Shown: positions 37,276-46,967, counted from the stretch's first letter. The stretch is 64,000 nucleotides of DNA from CAYJFG01 sp964369405 (GCA_964369405.1 CAYJGB010000002.1:1-64000), one strand, 5' to 3'. Made by a program: numbers and translations. Notes: generated by a model not told the origin, from the sequence alone.

Positions 37276-38940
37276 TTATTCTACTGAAATTATAAAGTAA
37301 TATACAGGTTGTTCTCCATGTATCAATGTAACTTCAACAGATGATGAGAATTTTGTATTAACTAATTTGTATAACTGTTCTGCTTGTTCTGTAGTAATAT
37401 CATTACCATATATAAGCGTGATAAAAGATGTATTCTTTTGAACCATAGATTTAACCAATTTGTAAGCAGCTTTAACTGGGTCATCTTTATCAGTTATAGT
37501 TAGCTTCCCATTTTCTAAAGCTATAATTTCTCCCTCTTTTATCTTTGTGCTACCAAACTCTGAATTTCTTGCTGCAAAAGTAACTTGACCTGTTGATACT
37601 GCTGATGCTGCATCAACCATAAGTTGCTTGTTAGCTGGTACTGTAAGTTCAGGGTCGAATGATAATAACGCTGTTATACCTTGCGGTATTGTTTTAGTTT
37701 TAATTACAACTACTTTTCTATCAGTAACTAATGGCTCAACCTGTTGAGCTGCCATTATAATGTTTTTATTATTTGGAAGTACAAAAACAGTTTTTGCACC
37801 TGTCGCCATAACTGCTTCTAGTATATCTTCTGTGCTAGGGTTCATACTTTGACCACCACTTACTACGTGTTGACACCCTAACTCTTTAAATAAGTTTTCT
37901 ATACCTTCGCCAGCACCTACTGCAACAAAACCAACTTCTTCTACAGGTTCGCATTTTTGCAATTTAGCTTTTTTGTTTGTAGTTTTTTTATCACCAGAAA
38001 CATTTTTATTTTGTTCTTTCATATTTTCAACTTTAACTGTAACTAATTGTCCATATTGTAAACCATATTGTAGCGCATTACCTGGGTCTTCTGTATGCAC
38101 GTGAACTTTTATAATTTCATCGTCACTTACAACTACAACGCAATCACCTATAGTTTCTAAGTATTCTTTTAATTCATTTGGTTCTTTTTCAATGTCGTTA
38201 TTTATATCTACTATAAATTCTGTACAATATGTGAAGTTTATAACTTCATCATACTCAGATATTGCATTAGAAAAGCTATCTGTTTGTACTACTTCTACAC
38301 TTTGCCCATCTTCATTTGTATTTTCTATAATAACATCATCTCTAAACACAGACATCATACCATCAAAAATAACACATAAACCTTGTCCACCAGCATCTAC
38401 AACACCAGCTTTTTTAAGAACTGGTAGCATTTCTGGAGTTTTATCTAATGTTTCGTATGCTGTATTGCATATAACACTCCATACGTCTACAACATCGCTG
38501 TTAAATTTAGAATAGTCCATTGCTTTTTCTGCGGCTACTCTTGCCACAGTTAATATTGTACCCTCAGTAGGTTTCATAACTGCCCCATAAGCTGATTCAA
38601 CACCTATTGATAACGCTTTTGCTAAATCTCTACCATCAGCACTTTCTTTACCTTCTAAACTCTTAGAAAAACCTCTGAAAATCAAAGAAAGTATAACACC
38701 TGAATTTCCTCTAGCTCCTCTTAAAAGTGATGATGCAGTTAATTTTGCTATTTCAGAAGCATTTTCACTATTAGTTTTTTTAAGCTCTGTTGCACAAGCG
38801 TTTATTGTCATAGACATATTTGTTCCTGTATCGCCATCTGGCACAGGGAAAATATTTAATGCATCAATAGTAGCTTTTTGCATACTTATATTGTTTGCAG
38901 CTGATATTATAGCATTTTTAAGTGTTAATCCGTTTATCAT
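37276..38940 (-). CDS. DAK2 domain protein YloV, FakA-like fatty acid kinase
   Basis: A 554-residue protein. The N-terminal DhaL/DAK2 domain (about 8-200) has the Mg-ATP motif VPDGDTGTNMSMT and LRGARGNSGVILS. A central domain (about 230-310) and a C-terminal DegV-like domain (about 330-554) complete the FakA architecture. FakA phosphorylates fatty acids bound by FakB (DegV) proteins; one is encoded at 16081-16959. AAGGAAG precedes the ATG, and a promoter lies upstream. Confidence 0.92.
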   Translation of the reverse strand: MINGLTLKNAIISAANNISMQKATIDALNIFPVPDGDTGTNMSMTINACATELKKTNSENASEIAKLTASSLLRGARGNSGVILSLIFRGFSKSLEGKESADGRDLAKALSIGVESAYGAVMKPTEGTILTVARVAAEKAMDYSKFNSDVVDVWSVICNTAYETLDKTPEMLPVLKKAGVVDAGGQGLCVIFDGMMSVFRDDVIIENTNEDGQSVEVVQTDSFSNAISEYDEVINFTYCTEFIVDINNDIEKEPNELKEYLETIGDCVVVVSDDEIIKVHVHTEDPGNALQYGLQYGQLVTVKVENMKEQNKNVSGDKKTTNKKAKLQKCEPVEEVGFVAVGAGEGIENLFKELGCQHVVSGGQSMNPSTEDILEAVMATGAKTVFVLPNNKNIIMAAQQVEPLVTDRKVVVIKTKTIPQGITALLSFDPELTVPANKQLMVDAASAVSTGQVTFAARNSEFGSTKIKEGEIIALENGKLTITDKDDPVKAAYKLVKSMVQKNTSFITLIYGNDITTEQAEQLYKLVNTKFSSSVEVTLIHGEQPVYYFIISVE

Positions 38941-38987
38941 TTGAGCACTTCCTTAAAAGTAATTTAATTTAACTATTTTATCCTAAT

Positions 38988-39017
38988 ATTATAACATATA
39001 TCAATAATTTATTTCAA
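38988..39017 (-). promoter_or_regulatory. Promoter of yloV-recG
   Basis: On the minus strand: -35 TTGAAA (39012-39017), 18-nt spacer, extended -10 TGTTATAAT (hexamer 38988-38993), about 48 nt before the yloV start. Confidence 0.6.
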
Positions 39018-39058
39018 GAAAATTATATACAAATTTTTACATCTTGATTATCAATAAA

Positions 39059-39850
39059 CTAACTATTATTCTCTTTTAATTCTATTCTTTTTACATTAAT
39101 TGTTTTGCCAGTCTTTTCATCAACTTCAAAAACAATACCGTTTAACTTACAAGCACCTTTTGCACATTCAAATTTAGCAGGCATTTTTGTAATAAATTTT
39201 TGTATAACTATATCTTTTTCTACTCCTAATATTGAGTTTATAGGCCCTGTCATACCTATATCTGTAATATAACCTGTTCCATTAGGAAATATAGTTTCGT
39301 CTGCTGTTAAAACATGAGTATGTGTTCCAAAAACAAAACTTGCTCTACCGTCTAAGTAATACCCTAATGCAAGTTTTTCACTTGTAGCTTCTGCATGAAC
39401 ATCTACAATTTTAATTCTAACACCTAAATCATCAGCTTTTTTTATAAGACTATCAACTGTTTTAAATGGGCATTCTAAGTTTTCTAGGTACATATTTCCC
39501 ATAATATTAATAACTGCTATCTGTATTCTACCCATATCATAAATACACATACCTCTTCCAGGAGTAGTATTTTCTGGGTAATTAGCAGGTCTAATTATAG
39601 ATTCTGATTTGTCATAAAATTCATAAATTTCTTTTCGTCTAAATGAGTGGTTGCCTGTAGTAATTATATCTACACCACTATCATAAAGATAATTTGCACT
39701 ATTCGGTGTAATTCCATTACCCTTAGCAGAATTTTCTCCATTAGCAATTACTAAATCTATTTTATTTTCTCTTTTAAAAGTAGGTAAAACTTTTCTTAAA
39801 TATTCACAGCCTATTTCAGAAACTACATCACCTATCGCAAATATTTTCAT
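39059..39850 (-). CDS. ymdB: YmdB-type metallophosphoesterase (TIGR00282)
   Basis: A 263-residue calcineurin-like phosphodiesterase. Metal motifs: FAIGDVVSEIG, IANGENSAKG, TGNHSFRRKEI, DVHAEATSEK and FGTHTHVLTADE, with GTGYITDIGMTGP. YmdB of Bacillus subtilis hydrolyses cyclic nucleotides and affects sporulation and biofilm genes. Here its usual neighbour rny is not in the window; the upstream neighbour is a second metallophosphoesterase. Confidence 0.93.
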   Translation of the reverse strand: MKIFAIGDVVSEIGCEYLRKVLPTFKRENKIDLVIANGENSAKGNGITPNSANYLYDSGVDIITTGNHSFRRKEIYEFYDKSESIIRPANYPENTTPGRGMCIYDMGRIQIAVINIMGNMYLENLECPFKTVDSLIKKADDLGVRIKIVDVHAEATSEKLALGYYLDGRASFVFGTHTHVLTADETIFPNGTGYITDIGMTGPINSILGVEKDIVIQKFITKMPAKFECAKGACKLNGIVFEVDEKTGKTINVKRIELKENNS

Positions 39851-39871
39851 TTTAAAACTCTTTTCTAAAAT

Positions 39872-40747
39872 TTAAATTAAATCTATAACTGTAACTTCTG
39901 GTGGATTATTGATACGTAATTTGTGTACTCCTCCTGAACCTAAACCAGACGAAATAATCATTTTACTATTATTTAATTCAAAATATCCACTATCATATTC
40001 TGGGAATACCCCCTGTTCAGGTGCTAATAATCCTCCAAAATAAGGTGAAACTATAGAGCCACCATGTGTATGTCCTGCTAAAACTAAATCAAATCCATAT
40101 TCTGAATATCTCCACATAAAATATTCTGGATAATGACAAAGTAATAGCTTAAAATCATCAACATCAGAAAAGTTTTCTATAAATAATTGTGCTGTTTTTG
40201 CAATTTCTATTTTTCCTTCGCTTGACAAATCCTCGGGAAAAGCATAATTATCAACACCACCAATAGCAATATTATTACCATTAATATTCGTATTAACAAA
40301 TTCATCAATCAGTAAAATAGTTCCAGTCGATTCCACTTGCTTTGTAAATTCTTCTAAATTTTCAAGTTCGTTTTCGTGGTTTCCTAACGAATAATACACA
40401 TAAGTAATTTTATTTAACTCTTGTAGTAACGATATAGTTATTTCATTATTTTCTGATAAAGTAGAAGTCATATCACCTGTTACTGCTATTACATCAGGAT
40501 TTTTTGCTTTAACCATATCAATCAAGTCTATATTATCTTTACCATAATATTTATTATGTAAATCAGTTAACTGTACAATTCTTACTTTATTGTCGATTTT
40601 GTCTGACTCCACAGTATATTCATTATAAATCAATGTGCTTTGCTCTCTAATATTTAAAATTATACCAATAATTAACAAAATAAAAATTACAGATAAAATA
40701 ATTTTTAATTTTTTAGGCAGATAATACTTTGCTTTAATTTTAATCAC
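39872..40747 (-). CDS. Membrane-anchored metallophosphoesterase (YkuE-like)
   Basis: A 291-residue protein with an N-terminal membrane anchor (about 13-31) and a calcineurin-like domain: QLTDLHNKYYG, AVTGDMTS, YSLGNHENELE, LLCHYPEYF and LAGHTHGGSIVSPY. Relatives (YkuE, LpxH/UDP-DAG-type hydrolases) act on lipid-linked substrates; the substrate here is unknown. The start is odd: the in-frame GTG at 40747 abuts the AGAGGTGA ribosome site, and the best-spaced codon is an ATT at 40738. The gene lies directly after the HAD gene. Confidence 0.87.
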   Translation of the reverse strand: MIKIKAKYYLPKKLKIILSVIFILLIIGIILNIREQSTLIYNEYTVESDKIDNKVRIVQLTDLHNKYYGKDNIDLIDMVKAKNPDVIAVTGDMTSTLSENNEITISLLQELNKITYVYYSLGNHENELENLEEFTKQVESTGTILLIDEFVNTNINGNNIAIGGVDNYAFPEDLSSEGKIEIAKTAQLFIENFSDVDDFKLLLCHYPEYFMWRYSEYGFDLVLAGHTHGGSIVSPYFGGLLAPEQGVFPEYDSGYFELNNSKMIISSGLGSGGVHKLRINNPPEVTVIDLI

Positions 40748-40749
40748 CT

Positions 40750-41418
40750 CTATAATATTTTATAAGGGTTTAATAAGAATTTTTTTAATTCATCTACCGT
40801 TTCAGCCGTAAAAATATTCTTATATTCTTCTACTTGCGATTTATCTTTAAATCCAAACCCATAAGTCACACCAACAAAGTCTAGTTGAGATTTTTCAGCT
40901 CCAATAGCATCAAACTCACTGTCCCCTACCATAACAACTTTTGAATTTATATCGGGATTTAAATCTTTAATACAAAGATTTATTATATCTTGTTTTGAAC
41001 GCTTACCCTCAAAGTCTGAGCCATAAATACAACTAAAATATTTATCTATATTGAAATGCTTAATTAAGCTATCTGTACAATCTTGTCTTTTGTATGTTGC
41101 TATTGCTACTTTACAATTACTTTCATTAAGCAATTGTAACAATTCAAACATATTATCATATAGTCTTGCATCAAATAAGTATTCATTTAAATAAATCTCT
41201 CTAAATAAATTAGAAAATTCTACTCTAACATTATCATTTAGATTATATATTCTTTTTAAACTATCTTGAATAGGAGGTCCAATTAAAGATATTTTTTCTT
41301 CTTCAGTTAAATCTCTTAAACCCTTTATTCTAAGTAATTTCTCTACACTCTTAATAATTCCAGCAGATGTATCAAATAAAGTTCCATCTAAGTCAAAAAC
41401 AATATAATTATATCTCAT
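40750..41418 (-). CDS. HAD-superfamily phosphatase (Gph-like)
   Basis: About 222 residues, subfamily IA. Motifs: I FDLDGTLFDT (nucleophile Asp), II ATYKRQ, III Lys in EGKRSKQDI and IV MVGDSEFDAIGA. I chose the ATG at 41418 (MRYNYIVFD) because AGGAG lies 7 nt upstream. Related proteins hydrolyse phosphoglycolate, but placement 10 nt after an aldolase and near a KdsB-like cytidylyltransferase suggests that it removes phosphate from a sugar-acid phosphate, as KdsC does. That role is inference. Confidence 0.85.
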   Translation of the reverse strand: MRYNYIVFDLDGTLFDTSAGIIKSVEKLLRIKGLRDLTEEEKISLIGPPIQDSLKRIYNLNDNVRVEFSNLFREIYLNEYLFDARLYDNMFELLQLLNESNCKVAIATYKRQDCTDSLIKHFNIDKYFSCIYGSDFEGKRSKQDIINLCIKDLNPDINSKVVMVGDSEFDAIGAEKSQLDFVGVTYGFGFKDKSQVEEYKNIFTAETVDELKKFLLNPYKIL

Positions 41419-41428
41419 TTTATTACTC

Positions 41429-43024
41429 CTATATGTCATATTTTGTTTTAGTAATAAATTTAATATCAATGCTACTTTTAAATTTTTTTAGAACTTGTGA
41501 AACAGCTTCGTTTTTTGATTTAATTTTAGATATATCAACACTATATCTCATAGACTCGTTAGCATAATTATCATATTTATTTTTAGAAAGACCATCAAAC
41601 CCAGCCAAATATACTTTTGGTGTGTCCAGCTTTATTAAACATTTAATAATCATCAACATAGAATTATCCATAACTAGAGGATTTTGTGAAAGTAAATCTT
41701 CATAATTTACAATTAATTCATCATCAGTAGGGCGAATATTAGAAGTAATAATTATTTCTCTATCATCAATTTCATTACGCAATTCTTTAAGCTCTTTATA
41801 TCTTTTTTTGTTACTAACAAAAATATAATCTTGTTTAAATCCTTTTATAAGATGATTATTAAAAATAATTATAGGATTTTTTTCTTTAATAAATTCATCT
41901 ATTTCTTCTTTTTGCTCAACTATAGACTTACCAGGTCCTATAACTAAAATATTTCTTCCACTAAATTTATCAATAAATATTTTACAAACTTCATCATCTT
42001 TTATATCTTTTGCTTGATATTTGATATATAAATCTTCTATATAATCTTCATTAAAAGTAAGTTTATATTTATTTTCAATCATTTTAAGAATTTCGTTTAC
42101 AGATTTAATATCTAATGTCTTTCTCTCAGTCAAAAACTTAACATAGCTAGGATGACAATCATTAGAAGCTGCTAAGTAAAACTGCATAGAATATCCCCAA
42201 CCAAACATATTGTATAGTTTTATAATATGAGTATCAATAATCTCTAAAATATGATTGATATTATAATTTTTATTCAAATTATCATTTAAGTACATTGCTA
42301 ATAATTCAAGATTTGCATTACCAGCGCCTTTACCCATTCCATATATTGAACCATCTACTAAAATATTTCTATCATTATTGTAGTCAACTAATTCTATTGA
42401 ATTTGAATATGCTAACTGAAAATTGTTATGTGAATGATAACCTATATATAATTCATCATCTAGTAGTGCATGAGCTAAATTAAAATAATTCAGTAAATTA
42501 TTTTTATGAAGCAAACCATAAGTATCTACTATAGACACTGAATAAGGCTGAATTTTATTTATTTTTTGTATTAACTCTACCCATTGCGCATTTGAATAAG
42601 AAGTAATTGAAACAGGTTGAACAAACACTTTATAGCCTTTATTTATAATTTGTTTACAATAAGCTAAAGCATCATCAATAGAATTTTTCTTAAATATTAC
42701 TCTAATACCATCTAAAAATGAATCTTGTGCATCAGAAATATTCTCTATAGGACACGTACCAAAATCAACCATAGCAACTGCCATAGCATTGTTTTTTGAA
42801 ATATTACTAAAAATATTATCATATGATTTAGTATCAGGGTTTATCGTTCTATCTTCTGAAAACTCAACTCTAGCATCTAAGAAACCTACTTCGATTATAT
42901 CAATATTTGCTGTATCCAGTTTTTTATATATCGATAATATGCAATCTTTTCCAAAGTCCCAGTTGTTTACAAATCCACCATCACGTAAAGTACAATCTAA
43001 TAATCTAATTTTCTGCCTATTCAT
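41429..43024 (-). CDS. DRE-TIM (HMGL-like) aldolase with DUF115-like C-terminal domain
   Basis: A 531-residue two-domain protein. Residues 1 to about 300 are a pyruvate-carboxyltransferase/4-hydroxy-2-oxovalerate aldolase-type TIM barrel: LLDCTLRDGGFVNNW holds the D-RE-like metal and catalytic residues (TLRD), and GYHSHNN supplies the HxH metal ligands. Residues about 335-520 have NILVIGPGKS, DYIFVSNKKRY and KVYLAGFDGL, which echo the GNGPS, YYASED and EIYLIGIDHNY motifs of the DUF115 proteins nearby. Class II pyruvate aldolases make or break a C-C bond with a pyruvate enolate. The capsule setting suggests synthesis of an ulosonic-acid-like sugar; this is unproven. Confidence 0.83.
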   Translation of the reverse strand: MNRQKIRLLDCTLRDGGFVNNWDFGKDCILSIYKKLDTANIDIIEVGFLDARVEFSEDRTINPDTKSYDNIFSNISKNNAMAVAMVDFGTCPIENISDAQDSFLDGIRVIFKKNSIDDALAYCKQIINKGYKVFVQPVSITSYSNAQWVELIQKINKIQPYSVSIVDTYGLLHKNNLLNYFNLAHALLDDELYIGYHSHNNFQLAYSNSIELVDYNNDRNILVDGSIYGMGKGAGNANLELLAMYLNDNLNKNYNINHILEIIDTHIIKLYNMFGWGYSMQFYLAASNDCHPSYVKFLTERKTLDIKSVNEILKMIENKYKLTFNEDYIEDLYIKYQAKDIKDDEVCKIFIDKFSGRNILVIGPGKSIVEQKEEIDEFIKEKNPIIIFNNHLIKGFKQDYIFVSNKKRYKELKELRNEIDDREIIITSNIRPTDDELIVNYEDLLSQNPLVMDNSMLMIIKCLIKLDTPKVYLAGFDGLSKNKYDNYANESMRYSVDISKIKSKNEAVSQVLKKFKSSIDIKFITKTKYDI

Positions 43025-43031
43025 ACAATAA

Positions 43032-43763
43032 TCACTCCAAACATTTCTTATTAATTAATTCTATTACCTTCTCTAAATCTTTTTTAGTATCTACTGATAC
43101 ATTTCTACATTCAACATCTATAAACTTGATTTTTATACCTTTTTCTAAAAATCTAATTAAATCACACTCTTCAATTTTTTCAAGTTCACTTTTAGGTGTG
43201 TTATGATAAAGTTCTAATGCTTTTCTTGAAAAAGCTCCAATACCTACAAACTTTTTATATTCAAAATCTAGTCCACCTTTTGGATACGGAATTGGACTTC
43301 TTGATGTATACAACCCATAACCATCATTATTTACTACTACTTTAATATTTGTAAAGTCTATAACCTCTGGAGCTGTTTTTATCGTTGTCATTGCATTTGC
43401 TACATACATATCATTTACATTTTCTTTAGGTACAATAGCCTCTATTGATTTAGGGTCAATTAAAGGTTCATCTCCACCTATAAACATAAAAACATCACCT
43501 TCAATTTTTGTAGACACTTCGTATATTCTATCAGTCGGTGTATTATGTTTATCTGATGTCATTATAACATTTAAATTGTATTTTTGGCAAACTTCAAAAA
43601 TTCTCTCATCATCTGTCGCTACTATAAGGTTATCTAATCCTTTAACTTGCAACGCTTTGTTGTAAACCCACCAAATCATTGGTTTACCACAGATATCAGC
43701 AAGTGGTTTTCCAGGAAATCTAGTTGATGCATATCTTGATGGTATTACTCCAACAACTTTCAT
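43032..43763 (-). CDS. KdsB-like CMP-sugar-acid cytidylyltransferase
   Basis: A 243-residue nucleotidyltransferase of the 3-deoxy-manno-octulosonate cytidylyltransferase family: VIPSRYASTRFPGKPLADI (nucleotide-binding P-loop-like motif), VATDDERI, MTSDKHNTPTDRI, FIGGDEPLID and RSPIPYP. KdsB enzymes activate KDO with CTP. KDO is a Gram-negative sugar, and no KdsA is seen here, so the substrate is probably a related sugar acid made by the adjoining aldolase. AAGGAA precedes the ATG, and 13 nt separate it from wzx. Confidence 0.9.
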   Translation of the reverse strand: MKVVGVIPSRYASTRFPGKPLADICGKPMIWWVYNKALQVKGLDNLIVATDDERIFEVCQKYNLNVIMTSDKHNTPTDRIYEVSTKIEGDVFMFIGGDEPLIDPKSIEAIVPKENVNDMYVANAMTTIKTAPEVIDFTNIKVVVNNDGYGLYTSRSPIPYPKGGLDFEYKKFVGIGAFSRKALELYHNTPKSELEKIEECDLIRFLEKGIKIKFIDVECRNVSVDTKKDLEKVIELINKKCLE

Positions 43764-43776
43764 AATATCATTCCTT

Positions 43777-45312
43777 TTATTTTTTTATTTTTTTAATTTT
43801 ATTTACAACGGCTAGTATTGGTTTCTTGAAAACATCTTTTTCATAATCATTCATAGTAAATTTGAATGAAATTACAAAGAATAAGACTGCATACACAATA
43901 ATAGAAGCTAAGAATAATTGCCAATTATTAATATCTACAAAAAAAGTAACTGTAAATCCAATAATCATAAATATTATTGTAACTGGTGACATTCTAACTA
44001 TATTTTTCCAAAAACCTGGTATATCAATTTTTATAACTTTATAATAATATCTATTCATAAGAATAATTGGACCTATTACATAAGCTATACAAGTAGCAGC
44101 TGCAGCTCCTATTATACCAAATAAATCAATTAAGAAATAAGTCGCAGTTACATTTACTACAGCTATAATCAAATATACTATTGCTCTATATTTATGTTTG
44201 TTTTTTGCCATTAAGATACTAAGCCCAGTGTTTTGCATTAATGGAATAGCAACTGGAACCATTACTAGTAATGCTACTATATAAGACTCTGAATAATCGG
44301 GACCTGCCCACAAATAAATAAATTGTCTACCAAAAATAGCAAAACCAGATAAAACAAGTGAAACAATTAAAAATTGCATTCTTCCAACTCTAATAAATAG
44401 TTCTGAAAGTTTTTCAGTCTCTACATTTTTAGTTACCATTGTTGTAACTCTTGGCATTAATACACCACTTATAGCTGTTGAAAAAGAAGTAATATAATTA
44501 TTAAAAACTGAGCCTATATTATAAACAGCGACAGCAGATGCCCCAATTTGAGCACCTATCAAAATTTTATCAGTAGACCAATAAAGCAAATTTACAATTG
44601 AAGTTAGAAATATAAAAAATGAAAATGTATAAATTTCTTTAAGTAGGTTTAACGGCATATTTTTAAATCTTGGTCTTATATTTAATACTTTTGTATTATA
44701 TATAAAATATGCTGAGTAAGACAGAAAATTAATTATCATAGTTGCAAAAATTAATCCAACTGACTTAAAACCTAAAAACAACATAAGCACATTAAGGATT
44801 GGAATTAAAATTGTAGCAATCAAATTTATTAATTTATTAAGTATATATTTCTCATGTGCAATGCTAATTGTAGTAAAAATAGATATAGGAAAGAAAAAAG
44901 CGACATTTATAGTCATTAATATTATTAATGTTCTTAATGTTTCTATTTCTGAGGAAGATAAAGTGTTAGAATAAAATAATTGAACATTAAAAGCTAATAC
45001 TGTACCACATATTAACATAACAGAAGCAACAACAATATTTATACTAGTAAATAAACCTATAATTCTTTCTTCTCCGTCTTTGTCATTATTTGCCCTATAC
45101 TTAGTTATATACCTAACAACTGAACCACCTACACCAAAGTTTAGAAGCGATAAATATCCTATTACCGAAGTTGCTAAACTATACAATCCATATTCATCTT
45201 GACCCAATACAGACAACATATAAGGTGTGTATATTAATGGAATAATATTTCCTATTAATAAATTTAAATATGTTAACCATACTCCAGTTCTCAATTGATT
45301 TAATTTTGCCAT
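43777..45312 (-). CDS. wzx: Polysaccharide flippase, Wzx/MATE-like
   Basis: A 511-residue integral membrane protein with about 14 hydrophobic segments and the polysaccharide-synthesis family opening WLTYLNLLIGNIIPLIYTPY. It flips undecaprenyl-linked repeat units across the membrane for polymerisation. Its ATG overlaps the stop of the preceding DUF115 gene (TAATG). A decayed copy of its 5' end lies at about 47015-47279. Confidence 0.9.
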   Translation of the reverse strand: MAKLNQLRTGVWLTYLNLLIGNIIPLIYTPYMLSVLGQDEYGLYSLATSVIGYLSLLNFGVGGSVVRYITKYRANNDKDGEERIIGLFTSINIVVASVMLICGTVLAFNVQLFYSNTLSSSEIETLRTLIILMTINVAFFFPISIFTTISIAHEKYILNKLINLIATILIPILNVLMLFLGFKSVGLIFATMIINFLSYSAYFIYNTKVLNIRPRFKNMPLNLLKEIYTFSFFIFLTSIVNLLYWSTDKILIGAQIGASAVAVYNIGSVFNNYITSFSTAISGVLMPRVTTMVTKNVETEKLSELFIRVGRMQFLIVSLVLSGFAIFGRQFIYLWAGPDYSESYIVALLVMVPVAIPLMQNTGLSILMAKNKHKYRAIVYLIIAVVNVTATYFLIDLFGIIGAAAATCIAYVIGPIILMNRYYYKVIKIDIPGFWKNIVRMSPVTIIFMIIGFTVTFFVDINNWQLFLASIIVYAVLFFVISFKFTMNDYEKDVFKKPILAVVNKIKKIKK

Positions 45313-46106
45313 TATTTTTCCTCGCTTAGTATTTCTTCAAGTGCTTTTCGTGGGTAAACCTCTAGTTTTCCACCTCTTGTTGCATTGATAACTTTAATAT
45401 TATTTTCATCTGCATATTCTTTTAAATCTTTATATGATTTTGTAGATAATTCTAAATTATGTGCAAGTTGTTTTTCTATTCCAACTTCATATTTATTAGA
45501 AAAATAATCAACTACATCTTTATGTTCCACAAATTTACCATCATTGCCTTTTGTAATTCTATAATTATGGTCTATTCCGATTAAATAAATTTCTGTAAAT
45601 CCCATATAAAATGCAAGTTGCATCATTGTAGCAGTAACCGTACCTTTAAATAAAATATTTTTAGAAATATCCTCAGATACTTCATAATCTATTGAAGGAT
45701 CATCAATACGATGTTCGTGATGATAATAATAAACATCTTTTATATTAATGTCATTATACCAATGTAATACTATAGGTATAAATTTAGCCCTGCAATTTAT
45801 TTTTTCAATTTCTTTTTGACTATTTTCAACTATAATTCTATCTTCGCTCGCATAATATGTTGGTCGCCACTCCGTTTTATTAAAAATATCATAAATTCTA
45901 TTACTAGCAAATGTAATTTCTTTATTTGTGTGTAAAAGAGTTAAATCATCAACTGTTAAACTAGGACCATTTCCAATTATAAAACACCTTTCACCTTTAT
46001 GAATATCTTTAAATTTTTTAAGTTTACGACCATGTTTAGTTTTATCGAAAAATTCTACTATATAAGTATATATTTTACATTTTACAATTTCATATGATAA
46101 TTTCAT
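45312..46106 (-). CDS. DUF115 family protein, copy 1 (probable glycosyltransferase)
   Basis: A 264-residue DUF115/MptE-like protein: FIIGNGPSL (nucleotide-binding loop, near 43), YYASED (near 103), GTVTATMMQLAFYMGF, IYLIGIDHNY and NATRGGKLEVYPR. The same fold occurs in Maf flagellin glycosyltransferases, which transfer CMP-nonulosonic acids, and in archaeal 6-hydroxymethylpterin pyrophosphokinase. Within a capsule locus containing a KdsB-like enzyme, a CMP-sugar transferase is the better reading. It is translationally coupled to wzx and is one of three tandem copies. Confidence 0.82.
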   Translation of the reverse strand: MKLSYEIVKCKIYTYIVEFFDKTKHGRKLKKFKDIHKGERCFIIGNGPSLTVDDLTLLHTNKEITFASNRIYDIFNKTEWRPTYYASEDRIIVENSQKEIEKINCRAKFIPIVLHWYNDINIKDVYYYHHEHRIDDPSIDYEVSEDISKNILFKGTVTATMMQLAFYMGFTEIYLIGIDHNYRITKGNDGKFVEHKDVVDYFSNKYEVGIEKQLAHNLELSTKSYKDLKEYADENNIKVINATRGGKLEVYPRKALEEILSEEK

Positions 46107-46175
46107 TTAATCAATTCCATTCATTTTAAACTCTTAAATTTCTAGCTAAGTAATTTAAATGTAATTACTAATTTA

Positions 46176-46967
46176 CTATATTTTTTCTAATAGTATTTCT
46201 TCAAGACTTTTTCGTGGGTAAACTTCTAACTTACCACCTCTTGTAGCATTAAAAATTTTTATATTATTTTTATCAGCATACAATTTAATATCTTTATACG
46301 ATTTTGTAGTTAGTTCTAAATTATGTACCAAATTTTCTCTTAACCCATCTTCATAACTATCAGAAAAATAATCAATAACATCCTCGTTTTCTACCACTTT
46401 ACCATCATTATCAGTTGTAATTCTATAACTATGGTCTATACCTATTAAATATATTTCAGTAAATCCCATATAAAACGCTATTTGCATTAATGTAGCTGTA
46501 ACAGTTCCTTTACATACTATCTTTTTTGTAATATCGTCTGATACCATATACTCATCTACAACTCTACTTAAATCATTTTCTAGTTGATAATACTCAGCAC
46601 CTTCTATATCAACATCATGATACCAATTTAAAACAATAGGTATAAATTTTGCTTCTACCTCTAATTTTTCTATTTCTTTTTGAATAGCTGTTACTATTAT
46701 CTCATCTTCACTAGCATAATATTTTGGTCGCCATGGAGTTTTATCAAAGATGTGAAAAATTTTATTACTCGCAAAAGTAATTTCATTATTATTATGTAAT
46801 AGTGTTAAGTCTTCTGCTGTTAAACTAGGTCCATTTCCGATTACAAAACATCTTTTTCCTTTATGAATATCTTTAAATTTTGTAAGATTTTGTCCATATT
46901 TAGTTTTCTCAAAGGTATCTGCTTGATATCTTCTATATTTACATTTAATCCATTCAACTAATACCAT
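46176..46967 (-). CDS. DUF115 family protein, copy 2
   Basis: 263 residues and close to copies 1 and 3 over the full length: FVIGNGPSL, YYASED, GTVTATLMQIAFYMGF, IYLIGIDHSY and NATRGGKLEVYPRK. Differences cluster at residues about 125-150, between the motif blocks, where acceptor or donor specificity could differ. GAGGAT precedes the ATG. Its upstream side abuts the decayed wzx fragment, showing that it took part in a local rearrangement. Confidence 0.82.
   Translation of the reverse strand: MVLVEWIKCKYRRYQADTFEKTKYGQNLTKFKDIHKGKRCFVIGNGPSLTAEDLTLLHNNNEITFASNKIFHIFDKTPWRPKYYASEDEIIVTAIQKEIEKLEVEAKFIPIVLNWYHDVDIEGAEYYQLENDLSRVVDEYMVSDDITKKIVCKGTVTATLMQIAFYMGFTEIYLIGIDHSYRITTDNDGKVVENEDVIDYFSDSYEDGLRENLVHNLELTTKSYKDIKLYADKNNIKIFNATRGGKLEVYPRKSLEEILLEKI

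Noticed and set aside
43032..43763. KdsB homologue as a sign of a Gram-negative genome with LPS
   Set aside because: Everything else (YlmC, DegV, YloV, DapL, SD usage, EpsG-type capsule) is Gram-positive Clostridial, and no lipid A or other KDO genes are present.
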